From the NCBI RefSeq assembly GCF_001045555.1, contig NZ_LFBU01000001.1, forward strand, positions 2,108,001 to 2,172,000: DNA of 64,000 nt, read 5' to 3'. Shown one piece after another: positions 8,070 through 16,816 of the stretch. The stretch's first letter is position 1; every line of letters starts with the position of its first letter. The notes under the pieces were generated by a model, which was given only the letters and a program-made list of their open reading frames with translations, had not been told where the DNA came from and ran no database searches. This DNA is from Marinobacter subterrani (GTDB lineage Bacteria > Pseudomonadota > Gammaproteobacteria > Pseudomonadales > Oleiphilaceae). The translations under genes were made by a program, and so were the position numbers.

Positions 8070-9244
8070 TCCAGCGTCCAGGGATTGGCGGTGATCGGCT
8101 CAGCCCCGCTCCCGGTCACCAGGATGGTTTCACTGCAGCCGATGCCCCATTGCCCCGGCACCCGCAGGCAAATCGGGAGATGGAACACCATGCCGGAGCT
8201 GAACTCCGTGTTGCCGCCCCGGGCGATGAACCCCGAACCCTCCACCCAGGACGGCGGGAACTGGGCGCCAACGGTGTAACCGAAAACGCCGGAAAAGAAC
8301 ACTGTGTCGGCCAGGGATGCCAGGGCTTTCTCTGCAGCCTGGGCGGCGGAGTCAAAGGCCACGCCCGGTTTTACTGCCGCCAGCAGGGCATCGACAATGC
8401 GCCGGCAGCCGTCGAATACCCTGCGCATTTCCCGGGTCGGCGTGCCGGCCACCACGGTCTGCATCATGGGCGCTGTGTAGCGCTGCCAGGCCGACCCGAA
8501 CTCCAGAAACACCGGTTCGCCCTGCTCTATCCGGTAGCGTTTGTGGTTGGTGTGAATGATGCTGCTGCGCCGGCCGGTGGTAACAATGGGTTGCATGCTC
8601 ATGAACTCACTACCAGCCTCAAGGAGCGCCCGGGCACCAACAGCCGCGATGTCATTATCCGTTAACCCCGGCCGAACCGCCGCAGCCGCCGCTTTCAAAC
8701 CTTCTCCGGTGATACGCGCACTCTCCCGCAGGAACTCGATCTCACCGGCCGATTTGACAATGCGCAGCTTCTTGACCAGCCCCCCGCTATCAATAAACCG
8801 GACGCTGGAAAGCCGCGCCTTCAGGCCTTCCAGCACACCCTGGCGGAGCGATCCGTGCCAGGCATCAATGCCTACAATATCCGCCGACCCGTTCAGGACA
8901 TCTATCAGCGGCGACAGCACCTCACCAATGCCTTCCCACCGGTAGCCGTGCACGCTGGTAACCCGGGTTGTCACCATAGCCGGCCCCATTTCGATGGAGG
9001 GCACCTGCAACAGCATCGTTGAGCCGGTGATCAGCAGGGCGACATGAACAGACACCTCAAAGGTGCTATAGCCGGTCAGGTAAAAAATATCGGAAGGGTC
9101 GGTGAGCAGCAACGCGTCCATGTCTTCAACGGCCATCCGGTCCCGCACACGGGCCAGCCGATGATCAAATTCTTCCGCACCGAAGGGGCATTCAGAGCCC
9201 CGCAGTTGTGCCGGAAGCGCTTTCTGATACGCGTTAAAATCCAT
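8042..9244 (-). CDS. M24-family (creatinase/aminopeptidase-fold) protein with altered metal site
   Basis: Protein of 400 residues: an N-terminal creatinase-type domain (1-160) and a C-terminal pita-bread domain (170-390). Overall it resembles Xaa-Pro peptidases, creatinase and ectoine hydrolase. The usual metal ligands appear to be lost: the prolidase IDAG...GDxTRT segment reads FLEFGSAWQRYTAPMMQT, so the two aspartates are Glu and Pro. This argues for a metal-independent hydrolase like creatinase rather than an aminopeptidase. GGAGGT lies 6 nt before the ATG, an excellent ribosome site. No ectoine degradation genes are nearby, so DoeA is not claimed. Confidence 0.8.
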   Translation of the reverse strand: MDFNAYQKALPAQLRGSECPFGAEEFDHRLARVRDRMAVEDMDALLLTDPSDIFYLTGYSTFEVSVHVALLITGSTMLLQVPSIEMGPAMVTTRVTSVHGYRWEGIGEVLSPLIDVLNGSADIVGIDAWHGSLRQGVLEGLKARLSSVRFIDSGGLVKKLRIVKSAGEIEFLRESARITGEGLKAAAAAVRPGLTDNDIAAVGARALLEAGSEFMSMQPIVTTGRRSSIIHTNHKRYRIEQGEPVFLEFGSAWQRYTAPMMQTVVAGTPTREMRRVFDGCRRIVDALLAAVKPGVAFDSAAQAAEKALASLADTVFFSGVFGYTVGAQFPPSWVEGSGFIARGGNTEFSSGMVFHLPICLRVPGQWGIGCSETILVTGSGAEPITANPWTLDQSSVNASR

Positions 9245-9328
9245 GGTCGCACCTCCTCGGTTACTCTTACCAAGGAGCGTGGACCCTAATGTGCACTTTC
9301 ACAACTTCTGGAAGACGTTCAGCCGTAT

Positions 9329-10162
9329 TTACTGGCTTTTGGCGGCAGGCGCCGGTGAAAGAAACTGCGTCAACTGGCGCCCCACGGATTCAATCGGGTC
9401 GGTAATCGCCTGCTGGATGCTGTTGGTCACAACCCTCGAGAACGCCGCTCCGGCGGGGCTTTCCAGAAATTCCAGATACAGATTCATCTCCTGGTCACCG
9501 ATCTTCTCGTAGGTGTAGAGATAACTGTCATACACCTGCTGGCCAATGACACCGGTCAGCATGCTGCGCTGGCTTTCGATGCGCTGGCGGAGCTGCTCGT
9601 AATTGGCCGAATCACTGCTGAATGCGGCCATCGCGGTTGCCAGCCCGAGCTGCACGGCGATGGACGTATCCACTGCGCTTTCAGTAGCCCGGGAGGCGCG
9701 GTCAAAGCGATCAAACATCTCCGCCTTGGCGGTGCCTTTGTACTTGCTGTTCAGCTCCGGAGCTCGGGCCTGGATCTCGGGCCAGACCGAAGGCGCCGAG
9801 GCGGCAATCTCGGCGGCCGAGATCTTCCTGGCAACCGGCGTTTCATACCAGTTCTGCACGGCTTCAAGCTGTGCGTCCGTCAGCTCTTTTTGCAAATCCG
9901 TAACAATCTGCTGCTCGATATCCGCGGCATTGAAGCTGTTGCTCACCACATTCCCGATGGTATCGGCCACCATTGGCGGCAACTGGCCACTGCGTTTCAG
10001 GCCATCCCGAATGCCCTGGCTCATCATGGCGGGGTATCGGGCAACAATGTCGTCCACCGGCGAGGCCTCAAGCGCCTGGCGGGCCTCGGTAGTGGCCTGG
10101 GCCGTACCGGCAAAAAGCATGGCGGTGACTAAAAGAGGTTTAATTAGGGGAAAGTGCTTCAT
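9329..10162 (-). CDS. DUF2059 domain exported protein
   Basis: Probable periplasmic protein of 277 residues with a signal peptide (MKHFPLIKPLLVTAMLFAGTAQA, cut after about residue 23 or 24). The rest is mainly helical; the segment LTDAQLEAVQNWYETPVARKISAAE near residues 93-117 and the later YLEFLESPAGAAFSRVV are the paired DUF2059 motifs, so the domain appears twice in degenerate form. Function is unknown. It is divergent from the transglycosylase gene, with start regions about 100 nt apart. Confidence 0.75.
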   Translation of the reverse strand: MKHFPLIKPLLVTAMLFAGTAQATTEARQALEASPVDDIVARYPAMMSQGIRDGLKRSGQLPPMVADTIGNVVSNSFNAADIEQQIVTDLQKELTDAQLEAVQNWYETPVARKISAAEIAASAPSVWPEIQARAPELNSKYKGTAKAEMFDRFDRASRATESAVDTSIAVQLGLATAMAAFSSDSANYEQLRQRIESQRSMLTGVIGQQVYDSYLYTYEKIGDQEMNLYLEFLESPAGAAFSRVVTNSIQQAITDPIESVGRQLTQFLSPAPAAKSQ

Positions 10163-10261
10163 TTACCTATCATCCCGAGTATGGCGTTGATTCCCTTATG
10201 CCATGGGTGTGATGCATGCAGCAAGCGATCCCGCGATCCCGGAGATGACGGTTTGGTAGGA

Positions 10262-10969
10262 ATGCGGAAAAGACGGGGCCGAAAAGCCAAACGCAGCCGG
10301 ACAGGCATCGAGAAATGGAAAAGCCGCGCCAGGTGGTACGGGCTTCCGGTACTGGGCTTGCTGATGGGGACCTGGGCCACCCTGCGTTTCAGCCTGCTGG
10401 CACCGGATCCACCCGCCAATCCGGAAAACCTGTGTGAAATCTTTCGCGAGCATACGGTCTGGTATGACTACGCCAGCGAATCCGAGCAGCGCTGGGGAAC
10501 CCCCATCGCGACACAGATGGCGTTTGTCTATTACGAATCGTCTTTCCGCAGCCACGCCCGCCCGCCGCGCACGCTGCTATGGGGCTTTATCCCCTGGACC
10601 CGGCCGACAACCGCCTATGGCTACGCCCAGGCGCTCGACCCGGCCTGGCAGGAATACCTGCAGGCCAACGGTGAGGACTGGTTTACCGTTCGCACCGATA
10701 TGGAATACGCACTGGATTTTGTCGGTTGGTACAACTACCTGAGCCACCAGCAGCTCGGCATCGCCTTCACCGCACCACGAAACCTGTACCTCGCCTATCA
10801 CGAGGGCCGGGGCGGATATGTCCGTGGGAGCTACCAGCAAAAGCCCGACGTGACAGATCTGGCATCCCGGGTTCAAACCCGCGCTTTCCGCTACGACAAT
10901 CAACTGAAAACCTGCGAACAGGAATTCCAGTGCTGGCGCTGGTACCAGTTCTGGCCGTTCTGTGGATGA
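10262..10969 (+). CDS. Membrane-anchored lytic transglycosylase-like protein
   Basis: Protein of 235 residues with a very basic N-terminus (MRKRRGRKAKRSR), one transmembrane anchor (WYGLPVLGLLMGTWATL) and an SLT-type lysozyme fold. Catalytic Glu is in YYESSFRSH; AYGYAQALDPAWQEY and YLAYHEGRGGY are the later family motifs. It would cleave peptidoglycan glycan strands at the outer face of the inner membrane. A TTG nine nt upstream (10253) has GGAG at the best distance and may be the real start; the ATG is used here conservatively. Ends 6 nt from the convergent LysR gene. Confidence 0.8.
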   Translation: MRKRRGRKAKRSRTGIEKWKSRARWYGLPVLGLLMGTWATLRFSLLAPDPPANPENLCEIFREHTVWYDYASESEQRWGTPIATQMAFVYYESSFRSHARPPRTLLWGFIPWTRPTTAYGYAQALDPAWQEYLQANGEDWFTVRTDMEYALDFVGWYNYLSHQQLGIAFTAPRNLYLAYHEGRGGYVRGSYQQKPDVTDLASRVQTRAFRYDNQLKTCEQEFQCWRWYQFWPFCG

Positions 10970-10975
10970 CGCCGG

Positions 10976-11875
10976 TTAAACCGCTGCCTTGATTTCCAGT
11001 TGAGGTTCGAGGGCCTGCAGCCGCTCCACCAGATATTCCATCACAATCCGGACACGGGCCATCTGCTGGGTGTCCTGGTTGACATGCAACCACAAATCCA
11101 CACTTTCGCCATCCAGCGGATCGGAGAGGCGGCGAAGCTCGCGGGTGCCCTCACCCAGGTAGCAGGGCAACACCGCCAGTCCGGCGCCGGCCCTGGCCAG
11201 TGCGTGCATGGATTGCAGGCTGTTGCAGCGAATAACCGAGGTCACGCTCTTCAGGTGCTTCCGATACCACCGGCCCGTCGCCAGATGACTGAAGGTTTCG
11301 TCGGGAATAATCCAGAGACAACTCTCCGGATGGTTTTCGAGATCCATGTTGCGATTGCGCCGGCAATATTTCGCGGCGCCATATACCGCTGATTCGATGG
11401 CGGCAATCCGCTCCCCTTCCAGGGTCGCCTGGGGCTTGTTTTCCGGCCGAAGCGTGAGGTCCGCTTCCCGGTGGCTGAGGTTGGCCACGTCGTTGTCGGT
11501 GAGGATTTCCAGTTCAATGTCCGGAAATTCCCGCACCAGCTCCGCCAGGATCGGGCTGAGCAATTCGTTCATCATGGCGTCTTCGGCGGCCAGGCGCACC
11601 TTACCAACTGGCGCGGAGTCCTGACCGACCAGTTTGCGCTCAAGATTTTCCATCTCGACCGCCAGTCGCTCGGCCTCCCGAAACGCCGTTTCGCCCGCGG
11701 GTGTAAGCTGCAAGCCATCCCGGCTTCGTTCAAAAAACTGCACACCCAGCGACTCCTCCATCTGGTCAAGCCGCCGCAAAACTGTGGTTTGGTGCACACC
11801 CAGTAATTCTCCAGCCTTGGCGAGCGTGCCACCTATTGCCAGAGCTCTTATGTATCGAAGATAATCCCAGTCCAT
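10976..11875 (-). CDS. LysR-family transcriptional regulator
   Basis: Regulator of 299 residues with the winged HTH at 1-60 (GTLAKAGELLGVHQTTVLRRLDQMEE) and a periplasmic-binding-like effector domain from about 90 to 290. The form of the HTH, with VHQTTVLRR, is that of the LysR group often placed next to short membrane or metabolic genes; target unknown. It is divergent from a small gene, and the shared region carries inverted TTTGCA/TGCAAA half sites that are candidates for binding. Confidence 0.9.
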   Translation of the reverse strand: MDWDYLRYIRALAIGGTLAKAGELLGVHQTTVLRRLDQMEESLGVQFFERSRDGLQLTPAGETAFREAERLAVEMENLERKLVGQDSAPVGKVRLAAEDAMMNELLSPILAELVREFPDIELEILTDNDVANLSHREADLTLRPENKPQATLEGERIAAIESAVYGAAKYCRRNRNMDLENHPESCLWIIPDETFSHLATGRWYRKHLKSVTSVIRCNSLQSMHALARAGAGLAVLPCYLGEGTRELRRLSDPLDGESVDLWLHVNQDTQQMARVRIVMEYLVERLQALEPQLEIKAAV

Positions 11876-11886
11876 AGTTACTGCAT

Positions 11887-11930
11887 ATTTGCAACGCGAG
11901 TACGGATTTTAACGTATTCAAGCTGCAAAT
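11887..11930. promoter_or_regulatory. Candidate LysR binding region
   Basis: ATTTGCA (11887-11893) and TGCAAAT (11924-11930) form an inverted repeat with a 30-nt gap in the AT-rich region between the LysR gene and the divergent small gene. Assignment to this LysR protein is inference. Confidence 0.35.
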
Positions 11931-12010
11931 AAGAACCCTTAGAATAGTTTGTAAATTAAAGGTAGATCCCTAACTAACCCACCCAATGAATTGAAAAGGA
12001 GGAAGGCGCT

Positions 12011-12205
12011 ATGACTCAGAACCATATCGCAACCGTAAACCCGCTGCCGTCCAGTATCCTCCACAACAGTGCTGAGGTCAGGCGCCAGTATACCCGTGCT
12101 GCGGCAAAGCAGGCGGTTCAGTTTTTCAGCCGCAAGATGCGGAGCTTCAACCGGAAAGCAGCAACCGTTGCGCCGGACATGACACAGATGCAGGGCGGCC
12201 ACTGA
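12011..12205 (+). CDS. Small basic hypothetical protein
   Basis: Open frame of 64 residues, unrecognised. It has a strong ribosome site (GGAGG, 8 nt before the ATG), is divergent from the LysR gene and is followed within 80 nt by a terminator, all of which favour real translation. The product is basic in the middle (RRQYTRAAAKQAVQFFSRKM) and has no signal peptide or membrane segment. A LysR-controlled small protein is plausible but unproven. Confidence 0.55.
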   Translation: MTQNHIATVNPLPSSILHNSAEVRRQYTRAAAKQAVQFFSRKMRSFNRKAATVAPDMTQMQGGH

Positions 12206-12283
12206 GCCAACCTGTAAGCCTGACATGAGAGCGAGGAACGCGCAGGCCGGAAACACAGGCTGGGCGCGAGCCACAGGGATTTG

Positions 12284-12321
12284 AAAACGCCGGTGAGACC
12301 CGAGGGAGTCACCGGCGTTTT
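12284..12321. terminator. Bidirectional rho-independent terminator
   Basis: AAAACGCCGGTGA pairs perfectly with TCACCGGCGTTTT around a 12-nt loop. The T-run on either strand is provided by the stem itself, so it can stop the small gene and the convergent acyl-CoA ligase gene, which ends 12 nt away. Confidence 0.85.
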
Positions 12322-12332
12322 ACGTTGGACCA

Positions 12333-14015
12333 TCAGAATTCCCAGACCACTTTTTTCTTCTGGCTGAACCAGCCGTCCATTTGCTGGTTGTAGAAGTCTT
12401 CAATCACATTCCGTTTGATCTTCATGGTTGGCGTTAGCATGCCGTTCTCCATGGTCCAGGGTTCCATAACCACCACCACGAATGCCACTTTTTCGTGGGC
12501 TTCACACCCGGCGTTGACCGCATCCAGTTGCGCAGCCAGTTCCTGCTCCAGCACTCCCCGGTCCGCCCCGGCCAAAAGTTCCGCCCGCGCCTCATCAGAC
12601 AACAGAATCATCATGCAGGGCTGCGGCTGGTTGGCACCGGCAACACAGACCACTTCAGCCCAGGGGTGGCTAAACCGGCTCTCAATGGGAACCGGCACAA
12701 CGTACTTGCCTTTCGAGGTCTTGAACAGGTCTTTTACCCGCCCGGTAATCCGGAGCGTGCCGTCCCGGTCAATCTCGCCCATGTCTCCGGTTTTCAGGAA
12801 GCCGTCCTCTGTGACGTCCTCCCGGGTCTTTTCCTCATTCTTGTAGTACCCCAGCATCTGCCCGGGGCTCTTCACCTGGATCTCGCCAGCCTCGCCAATG
12901 CGATGTTCGACACCGGGATTGGCCATACCGACCGAGCCGGCCCTGGCCTGTCCCGGGCGATTGGCGTGGGAATAGCCGAAGTTCTCGGACATCCCGTAGA
13001 CCTCCAGCAATTCCAACCCGAGGTTGCGGTACCAGTTGACGATCTCCGCTGACAGTGGCGCGGCTCCCGTCAGGGCGGCCCGGCAGTGGTCCAGCCCCAA
13101 CTGTCTGAGAACCTTCTTCTTAACGGCGCCACCAATAATAGGTAGATTGAACAGCAGCTTCTGCTTTTTCGGCGGCAGCTTTGCGTTAATGCCAAGGTAG
13201 AACTTCATCCATAAGCGCGGTACCGAGAAAAACAGCGTCGGCCGTGCCCGCTGCAGGTCCGCCTGAAAGGTTTCCAGGGAATTGGCGAAGTACAGGTGAA
13301 AGCCGTAACACAGGGACTGGGTTTCCACCGCAGCCCGCTCGGCCACGTGGGCCAGCGGCAGATAAGAGAGCATGCGTTCATCGGAGGAGACCGGAAACAG
13401 TTGCTGCAGCCCGTCGGCCACCGAAATCATGGTGCGGAAACTGTGCATCACCCCTTTGGGCCGGCCAGTACTGCCGGAAGTGTAAACAATGGTCGCGAGC
13501 TTGTCCGAGGCTGGCAGCCTGGGCTCGGCAGGTGTCTGGCCAGCAATGATTTCGAGCCATCCGGGCGTGTCGTCCCGTGGCGACATGGGCAGGGAAATGA
13601 TCGGCAGGTCTTCAGGAATGTGGTTCCTGATGTCGTTCCAGCCATCAGCGGTGCCATCGAGCTTGCCCAGGAACAGCAGCTTCGCCTCGGAGTGCTCAAG
13701 CACGTAGGCCGCCGTTTCTCCGTTAAGAGTAGGGTACAGCGGCACCGACACGTGCCCGGCGGCCCAGATAGCCAGATCCGCCAGAACCCAGTGCGCGCTG
13801 TTCTTGCCCAAAATGCCGATGTTGCTCGGCTCAGGCAGGTTCAGGCTGTTCAGGTGGGCCGCCATGCAGGACACCTGGTCAGCAGCCTGTTTCCAGCTGA
13901 TATCCTCAACACGGCCATCGGGGTATGGCTGAGTCAGGTATACGCTATCGGGCGTTTCATCAGCCCAGTAGTAAAGACAGTGCAATGACGTCTGCTTGCA
14001 GGGATCTACCGCCAT
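12333..14015 (-). CDS. AMP-dependent acyl-CoA synthetase (long-chain fatty acid:CoA ligase-like)
   Basis: Adenylate-forming enzyme of 560 residues that activates a carboxylic acid with ATP and CoA. The P-loop-like motif IVYTSGSTGRPKGVMHS is near residues 172-188, VYGMSENFGYSH near 335 and TGDMGEIDRDGTLRITGRVKDLFKTSKGKYV near 420-450, all as in long-chain ligases. The C-terminal part is slightly short compared with typical 600-residue FadD-like or eukaryotic-type ACSL proteins. AAAGGAG lies 7 nt before the ATG. Substrate chain length cannot be read from sequence. Confidence 0.88.
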   Translation of the reverse strand: MAVDPCKQTSLHCLYYWADETPDSVYLTQPYPDGRVEDISWKQAADQVSCMAAHLNSLNLPEPSNIGILGKNSAHWVLADLAIWAAGHVSVPLYPTLNGETAAYVLEHSEAKLLFLGKLDGTADGWNDIRNHIPEDLPIISLPMSPRDDTPGWLEIIAGQTPAEPRLPASDKLATIVYTSGSTGRPKGVMHSFRTMISVADGLQQLFPVSSDERMLSYLPLAHVAERAAVETQSLCYGFHLYFANSLETFQADLQRARPTLFFSVPRLWMKFYLGINAKLPPKKQKLLFNLPIIGGAVKKKVLRQLGLDHCRAALTGAAPLSAEIVNWYRNLGLELLEVYGMSENFGYSHANRPGQARAGSVGMANPGVEHRIGEAGEIQVKSPGQMLGYYKNEEKTREDVTEDGFLKTGDMGEIDRDGTLRITGRVKDLFKTSKGKYVVPVPIESRFSHPWAEVVCVAGANQPQPCMMILLSDEARAELLAGADRGVLEQELAAQLDAVNAGCEAHEKVAFVVVVMEPWTMENGMLTPTMKIKRNVIEDFYNQQMDGWFSQKKKVVWEF

Positions 14016-14227
14016 GAATGGCTCCTTTTTTGTTATTGTCCTTCAGAATCCGGGTCTGCCTCATACTAGCCGCATTCCCCGCCCGCTCAATAGCATTAAA
14101 TGCCCGTGCGATTGGCCAATTCATCCTCCGGTGAGATCTGTCTCTCAGAACCTTGCGTGACTTCCGTCAAGTTTGATCTACAGTCAGGGGTGGGGCGTAA
14201 GAGAATTCATCACTGCAGGAGATGACT

Positions 14228-14335
14228 ATGAGAACATCAGCCCGCTCTTCCCTGATCTTTCCGGCCTGGGGCGTCATCCTGGTAGGTTCCGGCGCATTTC
14301 TGTACTGCGCCTATGCAGGCCTGCTGGGAGCCTGA
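14228..14335 (+). CDS. Single-span membrane microprotein (35 residues)
   Basis: Short frame with AGGAG 6 nt before the second of two in-frame ATG codons. The product is a basic, serine-rich N-terminus (MRTSARSSL) and one hydrophobic span (PAWGVILVGSGAFLYCAYAGLL), so an N-in single-pass inner-membrane peptide. Too short for most gene finders. It ends 20 nt before the convergent Lrp gene. No known family recognised; a subunit-like or regulatory microprotein is possible. Confidence 0.5.
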   Translation: MRTSARSSLIFPAWGVILVGSGAFLYCAYAGLLGA

Positions 14336-14355
14336 ACACCGGTAACCAGCTACCG

Positions 14356-14784
14356 CTAACGGCGGAATTTCGTTTCCAGCACCACGGCCGAGTTGGTTCG
14401 CTCCACACCTTCAAGGTTACCGATATTGTCCAGAACGGCGCTCAGTTCCTCCAGGGACTGGGCCTGAACGATGGCGATCAGATCGTACTCGCCACTCACG
14501 GAAAACAGCTGCGCTACCTGGCTGATCTGCTCCAGGGCCATGTTGGTTCGGGCTGTCAGTTTCTGAACAACCTTGATGGACACATGGGCCTCAACCTGGC
14601 TGGCCGAGAACGCCCCACCCAACTGAATCGAATAGCCCCGAATGACACCACTGGCCTCCAGGCGGGCGATCCGGTTCTGCACCGTTGAACGGGACACATG
14701 CATCGCCCGGGCCAGCTCGGTGATGCTGGCCCGGGCATTACGGCGGAGCAGCATCAGCAGTTTCTGATCCTGTGAATTTATCAT
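14356..14784 (-). CDS. Lrp/AsnC-family transcriptional regulator
   Basis: Regulator of 142 residues: HTH at about 1-55 (NARASITELARAMHVSRSTVQNRIARLEASGVIRGY) and RAM effector domain after it with SGEYDLIAIVQAQS. The start used (MINSQDQKLL) has GGA 9 nt upstream; upstream ATGs are unsupported. It is divergent from astA with 117 nt between starts, which suggests amino-acid-responsive control of astA and the DUF1338 gene. Confidence 0.9.
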   Translation of the reverse strand: MINSQDQKLLMLLRRNARASITELARAMHVSRSTVQNRIARLEASGVIRGYSIQLGGAFSASQVEAHVSIKVVQKLTARTNMALEQISQVAQLFSVSGEYDLIAIVQAQSLEELSAVLDNIGNLEGVERTNSAVVLETKFRR

Positions 14785-14901
14785 TTTGTTGTTTCCGCTT
14801 TTTATTTTGACTTGATTGTAGATCATATCACTCATTTTGAAGCTGCACTTTGTCGTTCTCTGAACTCATACTGGGCCCAAACAATGCTCAGGATGCCGGC
14901 C

Positions 14902-16020
14902 ATGATTATCCGACCCATCACCTCCCGTGATCTCGACCCCCTGTACGCCATCGCCGTTGAATCCGGCCCCGGGTTTACCTCCCTGCTGCCAGACCGGGAT
15001 GCCCTTGCCCGGAAAATTGACCATTCGGTATCGAGCTTTGGCAGAACCGTCACAACACCCGGCGACGAGCACTACCTTTTTGTGCTGGAAGACAGCATGA
15101 CCGGTGAGATCCTCGGCACCACCGGGATTGACGCTGCCGCCGGCCTGAAGCGACCGCTCATTCATTTTCGCCGCAACACGATCATTCCTCACGCCCGTGG
15201 CCCCCGGATGAAGCACGCAGACGAGAGCCTGACCCGGTGCCAGCACTACACCGGCTGCACTGAAATCTGTTCCCTTTACCTGCGGCCCGGGTTTCGTCGG
15301 GCCAATGCCGGCAAGCTTCTTTCCCGGGTGCGTTTCCTGTTCATGGCCCTGCACCCTGGGCGGTTCTCCGACACCGTGATTGCCGAAATGCGGGGCGTCT
15401 CGGACCAGGCCGGCCATTCGCCGTTCTGGAACTGGCTGAAGCACCACGTTGCCGACCTGGACTTTGCCTCGGCCACGCAACTTGCCTGCTCTGCACACGC
15501 CGGCTTTGTTGAGGAATTCATTCCCGCCACGCCGTTCTATACTCAACACATGAACCCTGAAGCCCGGGCGGTTATCGGCCAGGTTCATGAAGACACCCGC
15601 CCGGCCCGGCACATGCTGGAACGCGAAGGCTTCCGGCATCGTGGCTTTGTCGATCTGCTGGATGGTGGGCCGACCCTGGAATGCCCGAAGGCGGAGATCG
15701 CCAGCGTGCGCAATACTCACATGGGCAAAATTGAGCTCCAGGCGGGAGGGGAGAAACTCCGGGAAAACATTGAAGGCCCTGATGCCATGCCGGCCATTCT
15801 TGCCAACGCCGGCTGCTCCGGCTTCCGGGCAACGGTAACCGACCAGGTTCACCGGTCCGGCGACTGCCTGATGGTGCCCGCCCGGTTAGCGGAAAATCTG
15901 GGCCTGGACGCCGGCAGCCTGGCCAGCTACCTTCCCCTGGCCGGAAGCCGCCAGCAGGCAGACATCGGACAACAGGCCAGCCAACCGCTGGCCCACGAGG
16001 AGATTCGCTATGCATTCTGA
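14902..16020 (+). CDS. astA: Arginine N-succinyltransferase
   Basis: First enzyme of the arginine succinyltransferase route: transfers succinyl from succinyl-CoA to the arginine alpha-amino group. 372 residues. Family landmarks are the MIIRPITSRDLDPLYAIA start, TSLLPDRDAL, CSLYLRPGFRRANAGKLLSRVRFLFMA near 130, EMRGVSDQAGHSPFWNWLKHH near 170 and the GPTLECPK segment near 285. AGG lies 9 nt before the chosen ATG. The gene is an orphan here: no astB, C, D or E follows, only the overlapping DUF1338 gene. The C-terminus is about 30 residues longer than usual. Confidence 0.9.
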   Translation: MIIRPITSRDLDPLYAIAVESGPGFTSLLPDRDALARKIDHSVSSFGRTVTTPGDEHYLFVLEDSMTGEILGTTGIDAAAGLKRPLIHFRRNTIIPHARGPRMKHADESLTRCQHYTGCTEICSLYLRPGFRRANAGKLLSRVRFLFMALHPGRFSDTVIAEMRGVSDQAGHSPFWNWLKHHVADLDFASATQLACSAHAGFVEEFIPATPFYTQHMNPEARAVIGQVHEDTRPARHMLEREGFRHRGFVDLLDGGPTLECPKAEIASVRNTHMGKIELQAGGEKLRENIEGPDAMPAILANAGCSGFRATVTDQVHRSGDCLMVPARLAENLGLDAGSLASYLPLAGSRQQADIGQQASQPLAHEEIRYAF

Positions 16021-16816
16021 CCCGGACACCCTTTTTGCCCGGCTCTGGGATTCCTACCGGCAGGTGACGCCCTCTGCCGAACGCATCCACAAAATCCTGG
16101 GGGCCGAGGAAGGCCAGGCCATCATCAACGACCACATAGCACTTCGCACCTTCAATCTGGACCCGGTGCGGCTGGAGGCCCTGGCTGAGCACTTTTTGAG
16201 CCTGGGTTACCAGCAAGGTGGCGAGTACCATTTCGAGGCGAAGAAACTCTATGCCCGGCATTATGAGCACCCTTCGGGAAACCTCCCCAAAGTATTTATT
16301 TCAGAGCTGCTTGTTGAGCAGTGCTCGCCTTCGTTGCAGGCAACGGTGTCGAAGCTGATTGCCCAGGTCAGTCCCGACGCGGTGACAGCCGATGATTTCC
16401 TGTACTCCGGCAGCCACTGGGCCATTGATTACGCTACCTACCGGGAACTCCTCGAAGAGAGTGAGTACGCTGCCTGGATGGCCGCCTGGGGCTACCGGGC
16501 CAACCACTTCACGGTCAGCATCAACCATCTGGAACATTTCCGCACGGTACCGGACATCAACCAGTTGCTGAAAGACCATGGCTACACCGTGAATGCATCA
16601 GGCGGGGAAGTGAAGGGCTCTCCGGAAGAGCTGCTGGAGCAGTCGTCAACCATGGCAGACCGGGTACCGGTCGTCTTTACCGACAAGACCGTGACGATCC
16701 CGAGCTGCTTTTACGAGTTCGCGCTGCGCTATGCCAAACCCGACGGTGTGCTATACACAGGATTTGTAGCGGCCTCGGCAGACAAGATTTTTGAGAGCAC
16801 CAACGCCGGATCCTGA
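16010..16816 (+). CDS. DUF1338 / 2-oxoadipate dioxygenase-decarboxylase-like protein
   Basis: Protein of 268 residues of the DUF1338 family, whose characterised member HglS is an Fe(II)-dependent 2-oxoadipate dioxygenase/decarboxylase in lysine breakdown. Candidate metal ligands are His42 in NDHIALRTF, the His in NHFTVSINH near 165 and the Glu in SCFYEFALRY near 233. It is much shorter than HglS (about 460 residues), so the substrate may differ. It overlaps the end of astA by 11 nt and has GAGGAG before the ATG, so the two are cotranscribed and probably act in the same amino acid pathway. Confidence 0.8.
   Translation: MHSDPDTLFARLWDSYRQVTPSAERIHKILGAEEGQAIINDHIALRTFNLDPVRLEALAEHFLSLGYQQGGEYHFEAKKLYARHYEHPSGNLPKVFISELLVEQCSPSLQATVSKLIAQVSPDAVTADDFLYSGSHWAIDYATYRELLEESEYAAWMAAWGYRANHFTVSINHLEHFRTVPDINQLLKDHGYTVNASGGEVKGSPEELLEQSSTMADRVPVVFTDKTVTIPSCFYEFALRYAKPDGVLYTGFVAASADKIFESTNAGS

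Noticed and set aside
8042..9244. Naming the M24-fold gene doeA (ectoine hydrolase)
   Set aside because: Similarity is at fold level only, and no doeB, doeC, doeD or ect genes are nearby.
14173..14688. 171-codon plus-strand frame over the Lrp gene
   Set aside because: Mostly antisense to the Lrp gene. Only a short frame in another phase (14228-14335) has a ribosome site and a sensible product.
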